DNA from: Antedon bifida
Taxonomy: Eukaryota > Echinodermata > Crinoidea > Comatulida > Antedonidae
Direction: 5' to 3'
Assembly: GCA_963402885.1 (NCBI GenBank)
Contig: OY727095.1
Span: 3,353,001 to 3,417,000, forward strand
Length of the DNA: 64,000 nt
Shown here: piece by piece, positions 46,301 to 57,142 of the stretch
Position numbering within the stretch: position 1 is the stretch's first letter
Layout of the letters: each line of letters opens with the position of its first letter
Made by a program: the position numbers and the translations under genes
Notes under the pieces: model-generated
The model's database searches: none
What the model was told of the DNA's origin: nothing
What the model saw: the letters and a program-made list of their open reading frames with translations, nothing else

Positions 46301-49300
46301 AGTTTTATAGTCTCGGTACTAAAATAAATGAGTATTATAAAATAGTTGACGATTTAGTTGTACATTTCAAGTATATTATATACCTGTATCAATAGGAATG
46401 TATTGTTAATTCAAATATATTTGATGATAATTGATAATTAATTTTGTAAATGAAGGAGTAAAAAAATACAAAATTGACTACCAAAGAAATGTCATTCTTA
46501 GGTCATTGAATATTAAGGATAGCATAATCTTGAAGATCATTGCCATCACCATTTTAGCCTAATTTGGTACATTTTTTATTATTTTAATTAATAAAACAAA
46601 ATTAAACAAATCTATTTAAATCAGTGCATATAACCTATAATTTGTCATAGTGACAAACTAAATCTAGTTTTATTTAAGTTACTGAAATGTATACTTTGAA
46701 ATCTTATTTAATCAGTTGAAAAGGATCCATCTGCTATTACTGCTCATGGTACAGATGTTAAGAAAGCATACGCTAAGGCATTGGCTGAGGGATCTGTCAA
46801 AGTCAATCTTGGAACGCTTAGAGTGATTGGGCAGGAAGGAGTTGGTAAAACTTCCCTCATAAATACCTTACTTGGAAAGAAGTAAGTACTAGTTAAGTAC
46901 AGGGAAATGAACATTAGATATATGTGAGTCAACTAAAGAATACAAACTAGCCATTTTCTTTCATTTATTTCACAGGAGAAGATCTTGAATTTTTTAAATG
47001 AAAGAGAGTTAATAATTTTTTTGGCACATATAAAATAGATATCAAAAAGTTCATAATTTCATCTTAACTGTTAAAAGGGGGAGTGCACACCCCTAGTCCC
47101 TCCCCCCTTGCTTCTGCACCTGTTTCAATAAACCATTTCGAATAATAATAATAATAATAATATTTATTTGGCAAAAGTTCTTAAAGACCCCTTCCCTGCA
47201 ATTTTGGACGTTTTTTGGAAAATAATACATATATATCACTTTAAAAACATTAAACCATGTCATTCCTTGTCTTAAATGTACGTTTTATGGTAAATTATGA
47301 TAAAAAGTGAGAAACAATGCACTACCTAAGTAGCTCGCAGCGATCGACCTCTCGTGGACGGTCTTAGGCCTAGCCTAGCTAGGCTTAGTTTTGTAGGCCT
47401 AGCTGGTAGGAACATCGTACGCTAGCTATATACCTAGCCTGACGTTGTATAGTTGCTGCATTAATTGTCTTTCTATTTTTGCCAGACTCCGTTGATACAA
47501 ATTGGGGAAAACCCGGTATTTTTGCTGAAAAGTTAGGAGTCTTCCATTTGTTTTGGCCTCACGATCGATCGAAAAGTGGGCGAATTACAGGTGAAAAACA
47601 AAAATATCAATCCGCGCGCAATGCATTTTGGGATTTATAGCGGGCCGCTATAATTATTAGAATCGATTTATTTTTCACATTTTTAACCGTTTAAAGACGA
47701 AAAAAGTTATCGCAATAGGACCATATTACGGTGGCCTATAAGTGTCACGGCAACTTTCAAAAAATATCACGGCAATTTTTTCAAAAAAAGCCACGGCAAT
47801 TTGAAAAAAGCCACGGCAATTTGAAAAAAGCAACGGCAATTTGAAAAAGGCCACGGCAATTTGGAAAAAGCCACGGCAAATTAAAAATAAAACATCACGG
47901 CAAATTAAAAATAAAACATCGCGGCAATTTAACAAAAATACCACGGCAACTTAAAAACGAAACACCACGGCAAATTAGTATTGAAACACCACGGCAAATT
48001 AGTAATGAAACACCACGGCAAATTACAGAATGCCACGGCGGAAGTGAGTTACCACGGCGGAAGTGAAACCTTTGGAATCTTCGATTTTTTCTGAGGTAAG
48101 TAATTATTTGTGCATTGATGTAAATATTATATTTATTTATTTAACTGCAGCAGTTTACGTGTTTATTGCACTCTTCTTGAACTTTCTAGCGGGCTAGACC
48201 ATAGGCCTTATTACAAGGTAGGCCTAGGCCCTATAACATTCTACAATGTTTTAATATATTTACAGTAATCTGTTTTTTATATAAAAAGTTTTTTTTACAG
48301 TAGACCTAGCTACTACTGTAGGCCTAAGGCTTAGGCCTTAGGCTAGTAGTGGGCATAGCTAGGCCTAGTGCAATAAACACGTAAATGCTGCAGTTAAATA
48401 AATTAATATAATAATATTTACTTCAATGCACAAATAATTACTTACCTCAGAAAAAATCGAAGATTCCAAAGGTTTCACTTCCGCCGTGGTAACTCACTTC
48501 CGCCGTGGCATTCTGTAATTTGCCGTGGTGTTTCATTACTAATTTGCCGTGGTGTTTCAATACTAATTTGCCGTGGTGTTTTATTTTTAAGTTGCCGTGG
48601 TATTTTTTTTAAATTGCCGCGATGTTTTATTTTTAATTTGCCGTGATGTTTTATTTTTAATTTGCCGTGGCTTTTTTCAAATTGCCGTGGCTTTTTTCAA
48701 ATTGCCGTGGCTTTTTTTGAAAGTTGCCGTGATATTTTTTGAAAGTTGCCGTGACACTTATAGGCCACCGTACCATATAGTATTATTTTTACATTAAATA
48801 TAGTTTGTGATCTTAAATTAGATCTAAAAAACGTAGGGAAGGGGGATTTAAAAGTACGTTTTACATTTCATCTTGCCATGAAAAAGTAATAGACATGAGC
48901 CCAAACTGAAAACTGCTCTTACTCCATCAATGATTTTCACTTCAGATTTGACCCCAAACATGATGTTACAGATGGCATAGCAGTGGTAAGAACAGCAAGC
49001 ACAACATGGACAGAAGATACTGCTGATAGTGGTAAACATGAATAAATTTAGCATTATTATTATCATTATAATCACTGACAGCATAAGTGAATAAAGATCT
49101 CACAGCAAAATAGTATACTTCATATTGAAAGATAAATTGAAAATATTTTTGGATATTAATTTGCATATTAGCAATAGAGTAACCTGAATAATGTACATAG
49201 AGGCTTATTGTCAACAATCTAATTTTTTTAATTTCATTTCTTATTCATACTTTGTTACATTGATTGACGAATGAACAAAATTGGTGAAATGGTTTAAATA

Positions 49301-52300
49301 TTATAGATATTTATTAATATTTAACTATTAATAAAACCAATATGATTATATTTTTCTACAGGTAACCCTTCAAAACAGTATACAAAAATGGTCGCTGATA
49401 AACTGAGAGGAATGGTAAGTTCATTTAAATAGTGCCTAGATGACAATTCTAATACTGCTAAATTATATAAGTCTTAAACCAAACAGCATGGAATGATTAG
49501 AATAAAGTAGACAATGCTTAATATCTTATTTTTATCTTGTGTCAGGTTGACAAGGAATCTCTAGCAGAAGGTAGGCCTATTGAATTCCTTTAAATGTTGT
49601 TTTTATCAATAATAAGAATATCTAAGAATTTTAATTTATTAATGTTATGCTATTGCACAACTTGTTTTAAACTTTTGCACTTCTAAGCGACATAAATTAA
49701 CGTTTTCATGTTAGCTGAGTTTGAGTGAAGTTTAATTCCCTTGTTGGTAAAGTTCTCGTTTCAGTTTAGCCTTCTAATTCCTGTAATTTAATGTTCTGCT
49801 CTAATAGACAATTTTGTTTTGTAATAACAAAACTTTCAGTTTACTATTATAATTTGTATTACTGTATTTTGTAACTACAATAATACTAATTATATTCAAA
49901 AATTATAAAGTTATTGACAATGCACAACCATTTAGAATAATCTGATATTTTAAAAATGTATTTTCCCAATCTAAAGTAGCTAAAGAAACATCACAATCTC
50001 CATTGTGGTTATTTAATCAATTAACCAATTTGTATAACACTTTTCTAAATCTACAATGACAATGATATTGACTTTAATGGTAAAATATTGATTACTACTA
50101 CAAAAATGACAACAACAGTGATGATAATGAATACAACAATGATAATGAGATCAATGAAAATGATTAGAATGATAACTTATGAACAATGATGATAATAATA
50201 ATTATGATAATATTAATGATGCTAGTTGCATACATTTTAAGTGTTGAGTGTGACCAAAATAAATATTTCACTGCAGATACTGAAGCTATTCCATTTGATA
50301 CAGAACAGCAGTTAGATAAGGATGTAATTCAGAATATTGAGGAAAATAAGGAGGAAACCTTGAAAGACACGTTTAATATCTGGGATCATGGGGGATCACT
50401 GATTTACCATGGTATACAGCGTGTAAGTTATGATTGTATTTGCTTTGAATAAAGTCCATAGACATATAGTATTCTTCTATTCTTCAATATAATAACAACA
50501 TTGATTATTTACACAGTGCTTAAAAACTTATTTTACAATTTGTTAAAAATATTTATTTAATACACTATAAATTTTTAATAGAGAACAATTGCACTTGACA
50601 AAAAGATCTCAGTGTTTGAGTATTGAAGTTTTTACATCAGACATTTTTATCTGAGAAACTTCCTTTTAGGGACCAATTACAGAGGGAAATAATATTTGTA
50701 CATATTTCTTTTTTCCTAGATGTTCATGACATCGGAAGCCCTTTATATCGTAGTGTTTGATCTCAGTGTGAACCTTCAGGATCATGCTATTTTCATTGAT
50801 TCAAATGGAGTAAGTATTTAAAGACAATGTAAGGTAAAGGTATTTGTGATTAAAAATACCTACCAGATGAGTGAGACGATTAAGAAAAACATATAATAAT
50901 TATTTTATTTTAATCAAATAAAGATATAATAATAATTTTTTTTTATAGAAAAAGCGTCATCATCATTGGACCAATCTCCAGTTCATATTATCTTACATCC
51001 AGACAGTTTATTCTCATAGTCGTATTGTGGAAGAAGATGAAGAGAATGAAGTTCACAAACCAACTATCCTTATTGTGGGTACACATAAGGGTAAGCTGGG
51101 TAGGACTGAAGAAGAACAAAATGTTGAGGTTAATACTTTCATTATTAAAATTAATCAACAGGGAACATTTTCGCCAGTGTAGCGTAGCAAAAAGCTATAC
51201 AAAACCACCTTATTGCTACATATTTCTAAAATTGTGTAGCAAAAAATACAATACAAAACTATGTTTCTCGACTTAAAAATCAGTTTGATTAGCAATATTG
51301 CTAAACAAAATTTTTAAATGAAAATGTTCCCTGATCAATCAATTTCTGTTCTAAAAGCTAATGTAAAGAAACTATGACTACTAGAATACTGTATCGAATA
51401 CATTTTTATCAGAAATTCTCATATGAATGTATTTAATACAGTAGTCTTGTAGTCTGTGAAGTATTTATATATCATTTAAAAGAACATGTTTTCATTTTTT
51501 TAAATTGTTTACAACCAGGCAAAGAAGGCCTTTAAACAGATTCGAGATGCACTTACAGATAAAGTGTATGAAAACCATGTGTATCACCAATATTTTGCCG
51601 TTGAAAACAGCCAAGAAACTACAGATAAGAGCTTTAGTGATCTCAAACAAGTTATTGATACACTTATGACTGCTTTAGAGAAAGAAGTTCCTTTAAAGTG
51701 GATGCGTTTTCGATGTGATCTACAAGATTTAAGGAGGGAAAAACATTTTTCTTTGTGTCCAGTTAAAGAGGTGAGTTTAATTTGCATCATTCCTCGGTGT
51801 TTTGTTTTCAGAATAGAAATATGTTGGAAATAATAATATTTAAAAAAGTATAAACAAGACTCCACCCACTATTATATATTACTATATATATATATAACTA
51901 CTATATAATAATAATAGGGACCACAGTGGAAATAAGTTGCTTTTTGTACTTTTCTGTGTTTTGATCCACTTGATCAACAAAATGAATAAATAAACTATTT
52001 AAATTATTTAAAATTGAAAACTGATTTTTAAAATGGTTTTTGTCATTCATTCATTCAGTTTGTCATATACAGATAGCAATATTTTTGTCATATTTTACAT
52101 CTTGCTCTAAATCTAAATGGTTAATGTGATAATCCTATCCATATATGGTATCCATATATGGTATGGTTTCCTATCTGAAAAAATCATAAGAGCAATTAAA
52201 TCAGCCTAGTATTTTTTATGGAATATTTGTCGCAAGATTGACGAGGCATTCTGTGAGAAAAATCGCAGTATACGTTTCCCCCATCCTGAGAGTGACATTT

Positions 52301-54783
52301 TCCTTCAGATCCAACATTATGCAGTAAATGTTATCAATTAAACAAACAAATTTCTTTTGTACTTCAAACCATTTCAGGCTGTAAAGGACAAAACTAATGT
52401 TATAAATGTATACCTACCCATGGTTTCATATTTGTTATATTTTATTTGTATCTGAATAGTAAACAATTTTTTTATTAGCTCAAAATTCTGGCAAGTAAGA
52501 ATGGTATTGCAGATGAAAAACAACAATCCTTTCTTCTTAACTTCCTGTATGATCTTGGTGAAATTGTTTACAGGCCTGACAACAAATTATTGAAAGATAA
52601 AGCAGTGTTAGATCCGATGAGACTTGTTGAAATTGTCACTGCATTTGTAGCAGTCATTACACCAAAATTTCCAGTAAGTAGGTTCATAAAAATGTTAATG
52701 CAGTGTTCCTTGGAGAAATAATAGGCACATGTGAATTCCTATAGGCACTAGTACCAAATTCAATATCTGACAGTTACCTTATAGTTTAACATTTAGTGGT
52801 ATATTGGTTATGGGTTGAAACATGTAATTGCATCTCCAATTCTGCTGTTCGATAACTTAATTAACAAAAAATTATAATAAATATGGCTAATTGTTCTGGT
52901 TTTTTAGCCGGCCATGTATATTGATGCCTTTCATAAGCTTGACATGGGCATACTAGAGGAAGACTTGTTGCGAAAATTATGGAAAGAGCGTAAAGTTGAC
53001 GGAATAAAGAATTTTAAGTTCCTTGTAGCACTGATGATTCAATTAGGTTTCATTTGTAAGAGGAAGACAACTAGCAGCCAAGATTTGGGAAGAACATCTA
53101 CAGTAGGTTTTGTTCGGTTATCTGTTCTAACATGTTATGTTTTGCATGTAAGATTATGTGAAAAAAATTATTTTTGGTATGATACATAATTCGTGAAATT
53201 TTACATAAAATATTTATAGGGTTCAGATATTTTTAACATGTACAATATATGATCTTTAGTTTTCTTTAAAAGAAATCTAAATGGCATTTTACAAATCAAC
53301 AATTTCAGGGATCTGTTGGAAAGCGATCATTTTTTGTGCCACTACGCCTTGCTTTCAAGACATCAAGTGAAGTGAAACCATTGCCTGATGATTCACAATC
53401 TATCAATATTTATTACGACTTTAAGGGATATCTGCCAGATGTATTGTTTCCATACATGATTATTGATTTCATCAACAAATTTCAAAAGAAAGGATTTGAT
53501 CCAAAACTGTCATATAATCATGCTGAACTTTACTTCGACCAAGATCATGTTGTTACTTTATCTCTTGTCAAATTTGTGACTATGGAGGATGAAAGAAAGT
53601 TCTTGTTAAAGGTACTGTGTTGTACAATCTCTTCTGAATTTTCAATAAATATTACCAACTTATTTTGAATTGATAGAAGTTGATTAGTCAAACACAAAAC
53701 AATGCTGAAACCCGCTACAAATTATCATTTAGTTTGCAACACTGATTACAATCCTAACCTATCTTTTACTTTTTTTTGTTGTTAAATATTATTCAAGGTA
53801 TATTTATTCAAACAAAGAAATCATACAGGCAGCCAAAGTACAATTTTACAGATATAAAAACTTTAAAATCAATGTACATTATACACTAATAAAATATTAA
53901 AAAACACGTAAAAACTAGAAAAAAACATTAACAGCATAAATATATATTTGAGTCAGAGTTGATTCTATACTTACATAGTAATTCAAATTCAGATATCATA
54001 ATATCAACTACTTTTGGTTTTCCCAGGTGACTATTAAAAGAACAAATGCACCTAATGAAACAAGTAATGAGGAACCTTCATCTGAAGCATGTAAAGAGGT
54101 ATGTTATCACTAAGACTTTTTTATAAATGTTATTGCTAGATATTAACATTTTTATAATTAAACTTTAAAATTGATGTGTAGTGTAATCAAAGTAGAGGTT
54201 AACAATTATTGTCATTAACTTCATTGTATTTGACCTTATAATTCTGTAAATTTGTAATTTCAATTATAGAAAAACACATGATGCTTTGACGACACAAATA
54301 TCCCCGAAATGTCCAACTATCTAAAAAAATTATCAACAAGAGATATCTTTTTCACATATAAATTAAAACACCTAGGAATAGAAGACATAAAACCATTTTA
54401 ACTTTTTTTTAAACTATAATATTGTAAATGTGAGTGAATAAATGTGTGCAGCAGATTCAAAAGGTAATACAGTTTTTGTTATTGATTGTGTCTTAATTTG
54501 GTATTTGTAGTTGGCTTTATTTATGTTATTAGGATTAAGGAATCAATATTCAATGTATATTTTTAGGTTTTGTTAACGATCCAGAAGTCATTTAGACCTT
54601 CTAAAGATGGTGGTAGAAGAGGGATTCAATATGAGAGATGCATACTTTGTGATGTATGTAGTGATGCATCAGAAAAGAAGCACATTCAAAATCTCTGTGA
54701 TTTCCAGGACGAGAAGTTGCCATGCTCCAAAACTGGCACGTATATGATTATGGATGTTACACGTTACAAGCGGCTATTTGGAG
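43124..54783 (+). CDS. Gene C: Roc-COR GTPase without DED (multi-exon)
   Basis: A noncoding exon 43124-43324 and a start exon 46201-46238 (ATG at 46223, MADSQ) precede 13 coding exons: 46716-46881, 48946-49031, 49362-49414, 49546-49570, 50277-50422, 50720-50809, 50949-51128, 51519-51770, 52479-52673, 52908-53102, 53309-53611, 54027-54098, 54567-54783. All join in phase to 665 codons plus one base. Domains: P-loop GQEGVGKTS, switch I, WDHGGS, THKG, COR and the Cys segment. It lacks the DED, the long acidic linker and the hydrophobic hairpin of gene A. No stop closes the spliced frame. Either the last exon reads through its donor (FGGKSNNRDIRLGRD then TGA at 54822, with AATAAA close by), or it splices to 56974, joining a second Roc-COR unit. 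Confidence 0.72.
43806..43912. repeat. Hairpin repeat with ~40-bp arms
   Basis: ACATTTAAAATGCAACTGTT ... GCTGTAAAT and its reverse complement on the right enclose GATGACAGGGGCGGATGCAGGGG, a sequence like the end of the transposon at 1562. Intronic in gene C. Confidence 0.7.
43913..46200. other. Intron of gene C, no gene seen
   Basis: From about 45590 to 45770 it resembles the repeat at 58755-58890 (shared TATTCTTCTTTCTTTCC, GTATCTCTAAT, AGATTGACCT and GTAGATGTGCAAGA). Nothing else recognised. Confidence 0.4.
46201..46238 (+). CDS. Gene C start exon
   Basis: Acceptor TTCTTTACAG, donor GTAATG. ATG at 46223 gives MADSQ and leaves phase 1, matching exon 46716. An in-frame stop precedes the ATG. 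Confidence 0.55.
46622..46667 (+). mobile_element. Helitron-like 3' end relic
   Basis: ATAACCTATAATTTGTCA-TAG-TGACAAA hairpin, then CTAAATCTAG-T. It ends 48 bp before the P-loop exon of gene C. Confidence 0.45.
46716..46881 (+). CDS. Gene C exon: Roc G1 (P-loop)
   Basis: 166 nt, phase 1 to 2, acceptor TTTAATCAG, donor GTAAGT. Encodes DPSAITAHGTDVKKAYAKAL, then VNLGTLRVIGQEGVGKTSLI. Confidence 0.85.
47185..48847. mobile_element. TTAA-flanked element carrying a giant palindrome
   Basis: Ends AGACCCCTTCCCTGC and, inverted at the right, ATCCCCCTTCCCTAC, with TTAA at 47181-47184 and 48848-48851. It encloses the palindrome at 47720-48776. Insertion is in a gene C intron. Assignment rests on short imperfect termini. 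Confidence 0.5.
47720..48776. repeat. ~1-kb palindrome built of CACGGCAA units
   Basis: The left arm (47720-48171) and right arm (48368-48776) are reverse complements with small indels. Each arm holds more than a dozen short tandem units of the form CCACGGCAATTTGAAAAAAG or CACGGCAAATTAAAAATAAA, then two CCACGGCGGAAGTGA units, then about 110 bp of unique sequence. The spacer is 48172-48367. Repeated short frames on both strands are by-products. Confidence 0.9.
48946..49031 (+). CDS. Gene C exon: Roc switch I
   Basis: 86 nt, phase 2 to 1, acceptor TTTTCACTTCAG. Encodes FDPKHDVTDGIAVVRTASTT followed by WTEDTADSG. Confidence 0.85.
49362..49414 (+). CDS. Gene C exon: Roc helix
   Basis: 53 nt, phase 1 to 0. 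Encodes GNPSKQYTKMVADKLRGM. Confidence 0.75.
49546..49570 (+). CDS. Gene C exon: minimal linker
   Basis: 25 nt, phase 0 to 1, acceptor TTGTGTCAG, donor GTAGGC. Encodes VDKESLAE in place of the long acidic linker of A and D. Confidence 0.6.
50105..50167 (+). pseudogene. Decayed acidic-linker-like segment in intron
   Basis: In one frame it reads NDNNSDDNEYNNDNEINEND and then TAG, the same style as the linker exons of A and D. No good acceptor or donor remains. Similar GAT/AAT-rich stretches lie at 11874-11932 and 62146-62182, at the matching place before the switch II exon. Confidence 0.45.
50277..50422 (+). CDS. Gene C exon: Roc switch II (WDHGGS)
   Basis: 146 nt, phase 1 to 0. Encodes DTFNIWDHGGSLIYHGIQR. 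The residue after DHGG is Ser, where A and D have Gln. Confidence 0.85.
50720..50809 (+). CDS. Gene C exon: Roc beta strand
   Basis: 90 nt, in phase. Encodes SEALYIVVFDLSVNLQDH. Confidence 0.8.
50949..51128 (+). CDS. Gene C exon: Roc G4-position strand
   Basis: 180 nt, in phase. Encodes HHHWTNLQFILSYIQTVYSH and PTILIVGTHKGKLGRTEEE. Same THKG as the other copies. Confidence 0.85.
51519..51770 (+). CDS. Gene C exon: Roc-COR junction
   Basis: 252 nt, in phase. Encodes AVENSQETTDKSFSDLKQVI and KWMRFRCDLQDLRREKHF; one codon longer than the gene A exon. Confidence 0.8.
52479..52673 (+). CDS. Gene C exon: COR part 1
   Basis: 195 nt, in phase. Encodes FLYDLGEIVYRPDNKLLKD and AVLDPMRLVEIVTAFVA. Confidence 0.85.
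52908..53102 (+). CDS. Gene C exon: COR part 2
   Basis: 195 nt, in phase. Encodes LLRKLWKERKVDGIKNFKFL and ALMIQLGFICKRKT. Confidence 0.85.
53309..53611 (+). CDS. Gene C exon: COR part 3
   Basis: 303 nt, in phase. Encodes RSFFVPLRLAFKTSSEVKPL and YDFKGYLPDVLFPYMIIDFI. Confidence 0.85.
54027..54098 (+). CDS. Gene C exon: short COR/linker exon
   Basis: 72 nt, in phase. Encodes VTIKRTNAPNETSNEEPSSE plus four residues. Confidence 0.75.
54567..54783 (+). CDS. Gene C exon: Cys-rich segment
   Basis: 217 nt, phase 0 to 1. Encodes ERCILCDVCSDASEKKHIQN and LPCSKTGTY. Donor GTAAGAGT as in gene A. It is the last exon recognised before unit D. Confidence 0.8.
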
Positions 54784-55065
54784 GTAAGAGTAATAATAGA
54801 GACATAAGGTTAGGAAGAGATTGAAGCAATAAATTATACTAAAATTAGATACATTACCTTGAACAACATACCAGTATATCTTTTTAAATGTGTGTCATCA
54901 CTATTTTGTTTATATTGAAATGGATTCTATGAATAGTATTGGTACAGTATATTATAATTTATTGTTTATCTTAAATCCTGTTGAACCAAACTTTTGGAAC
55001 ATAATACTGTGGCTTATTGAAAATATTCTTTTTTTCCAAACCAATAATTAGTAAAAACTAACCTT

Positions 55066-55101
55066 GACAGTTTCGCTGTCCTGATCGGACAGCTTCTTCA
55101 G
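55066..55101 (-). ncRNA. Hammerhead ribozyme-like motif, left arm
   Basis: Reverse complement of the motif at 55893-55928, identical in sequence; it lies in the left arm of the Penelope-like element. Confidence 0.45.
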
Positions 55102-55222
55102 AAATAATGACGATCTATCATCAAACAGACTGACCTCTAGAGGGCCTATTCTGTTTAATGACAGGGTCATACACGTGACTGAGTTGGTGGGTGCCCTCGT
55201 CTCTGTTGATGATTTGGTTTCC

Positions 55223-55732
55223 TCATCTGCGGATCCAGATGGCTTCTCTGATGCGTCGGTTGTTTGTATCTGGTTCCCTGTCGATGATTTTAGGTTGTGT
55301 CCAGTCTATTATGTGATTTAACTTGACGGCATGATCTGCTATAGCTGATTTGCTTAGTTCATTTTTTGATTCTCTATGTGATTGACGAGTGAAGTTCTTT
55401 CTCTGTTGGGTTATCTTTTCTGTTTCTTTTCTATGTTCTTTTAACCTTGTGCCAAAACAACGACCCGTTTCTCCAATGTAGGTGTGATCACAATTAGAAC
55501 ATGAGATTTCGTAGACGCAATTAGCCACTTTCAATTTGTCAACTTGGTCTTTTGGGTGGACAAGTAGTTGGCGTAATGAAGTGTGGTGTTTCATAGCTGT
55601 GTTGATGCCAAACTCCTTAAACACTTTACTAACTCGCTCCGAAAGTCCTGCTACATAAGGGACGACTACAAATCCTTTGCTTTCCATGGTGTTTTCTTTC
55701 TTCTTGGATGTTACTTTTTTATTTTCTTTCAT
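55223..55732 (-). pseudogene. Penelope-like GIY-YIG endonuclease (C-terminal fragment)
   Basis: 169 residues. The frame starts inside the region after RT (GFVVVPYVAGLSERVSKVFK, HHTSLRQLLVHPKD) and then shows the GIY-YIG nuclease: VYEISCSNCDHTYIGETGR with the Penelope-specific Cys pair, the catalytic Arg in GTRLKEH, then SAIADHAVKLNH and IREAIWI with a candidate Glu. The RT palm (YADD-type) is absent, so it is a truncated copy. It lies between C and D. Confidence 0.8.
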
Positions 55733-55892
55733 TTTTTTCTTTACTTGGTTGAATGACCACTAGGATAGCCACATCTGGAAAGGGCTGATGTTATATTGGC
55801 CTCTTCTGTTGTTGGTCACGTGTATGACCCTGTCATTAAACAGAATAGGCCCTCTAGAGGTTAGTCTGTTTGATGATAGATCGTCATTATTT

Positions 55893-55928
55893 CTGAAGAA
55901 GCTGTCCGATCAGGACAGCGAAACTGTC
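55893..55928 (+). ncRNA. Hammerhead ribozyme-like motif, right arm
   Basis: CTGAAGA (55893-55899) is the CUGANGA box. A 7-bp stem II follows (GCTGTCC 55901-55907, loop GATCA, GGACAGC 55913-55919), then GAAA (55920-55923) and ACTGTC with a GUC cleavage triplet. One extra A separates the first box from stem II, and stem I is weak. Hammerheads are known in Penelope-like pseudo-LTRs. Confidence 0.5.
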
Positions 55929-56676
55929 AAGGTTAGTTTTTACTAATTATTGGTTTGGAAAAAAAGAATATTTTCAATATACTTATACCTACAAACCAGA
56001 TGAACATTTTCAATCAATATTGTGGCTATTGTAATGTTAAATTTAACTGAGGCTAAATAACTATAAAAACACTTACAGTACTATGGTCAGATTTAGACTT
56101 TCACTTCAGATTTATTTCCAAGGATTGAGTGGTTTATATTAATTAATTATCTCCTGTACAGTACCAGCTTGGCTGTATGATCAGTCTTGTGGTTAGTGTT
56201 CAATTTTACTTTTTCACAGACGTCCAAGATGCTAGAAAGTTACTGCAATCTGTCAATATTCTTAAATAAAAGGCTTGACCTATAATCTGATTTGCAAACA
56301 CTAGACTTTATTGTTTTCATAATCTAGCCATTATTATTATTCAGATTTTAAAAATTAACAATTCAGTTATCATATTAAAATAATATATTGTTATCATCAA
56401 CTAAAAAAAATGGCCACTGATCCCATAGTTTTACAACTCGTTTTGCAATCTGTTTATTTCTTGAAATGTTGTGTAGAATATCGGTTATATTTTGTTTTAA
56501 AAACCTAGTACTTTTGGATTATTGTACCTTACTTTCTTCCACCTTCTTAGACTGTACACAAGGCCGTGATTATGAAAATGAAATTATTTGTACCATTCCA
56601 GGAATATAAAACATTCATTATTGGTTTTATATAACATCTAAGTAGATTCATGCATTTCATGTAAATTGTCATCTTA

Positions 56677-56790
56677 ATAGGAATGTCCACTGAGTAGGGG
56701 TTGGCCGTAGTGGTATAACATATATTGCCCTTTGTTTTGCAGGAAAGTGTCTGCTTACTAGAGGTGTCCCAAAAGAGGGGCTCTACTGTA
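56677..56790 (+). repeat. Relic of the G-rich repeat at 31.0-31.6 kb
   Basis: GAGTAGGGGTTGGCCGTAGT, AACATATATTGCCC and AGAGGTGTCCCAAAAGAGGG match 31068-31150 with changes; a single diverged unit. Confidence 0.55.
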
Positions 56791-56973
56791 TGATACATGA
56801 AATGAATTAATATGCTGAATTAATTGCCATTTGAAGTCATTGCATTAATTGATTTAAACAAATTTTAATTTATAGATAATTATTTATCACAAAAGAAAAC
56901 AGTTATTGATTTTTTATTTCTTAGCCTTATATGGCATGGTTGGTTTTTATATAATAAAATTATATTTTATCAG

Positions 56974-57142
56974 ATGAGAATATTCCATCTGCTATTACTG
57001 CTCATGGTGCAGATGTTCAGGAAGTGTACGCTAAGGCGCTAAGATCTGAGGGATCTGTCAAAATCAATCTTGGAATGCTTAAAGTGATTGGGCCGGAAGG
57101 AGTAGGTAAAACATGCCTAATAAATGCATGTCTTGGACAAGA
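56974..57142 (+). CDS. Unit D exon: Roc G1 (P-loop)
   Basis: 169 nt, phase 1 to 2, acceptor TTTATCAG, donor GTAAGT. Encodes ENIPSAITAHGADVQEVYAK and INLGMLKVIGPEGVGKTCLI; Pro replaces Gln within the P-loop. Confidence 0.85.

Larger units (their letters stand above)
55016..55978 (-). mobile_element. Penelope-like element fragment between inverted repeats
   Basis: Inverted arms of about 164 bp (55016-55179 and 55815-55978) flank a minus-strand frame for a Penelope-type GIY-YIG endonuclease. Penelope-like elements often carry terminal pseudo-LTRs in direct or inverted order and are 5'-truncated. Here the RT core is missing. Both arms contain a hammerhead-like motif. Confidence 0.8.

Noticed and set aside
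47726..48797. Open frames with repeated CRDVLFLICRG / CRGFFQIAVAFF
   Set aside because: They are translations of the CACGGCAA tandem units and occur on both strands as mirror images.
54311..54403. Short frame MSNYLKKLSTRDIFFTYKL in a gene C intron
   Set aside because: Only about 30 codons; may be a transposon protein tail but no family recognised.
54442..54463. MCAADSK mini-exon as the start of unit D
   Set aside because: It fits in phase and resembles MADSQ of gene C, but lies upstream of gene C's last exon, so it would need overlapping genes; kept only as an alternative.
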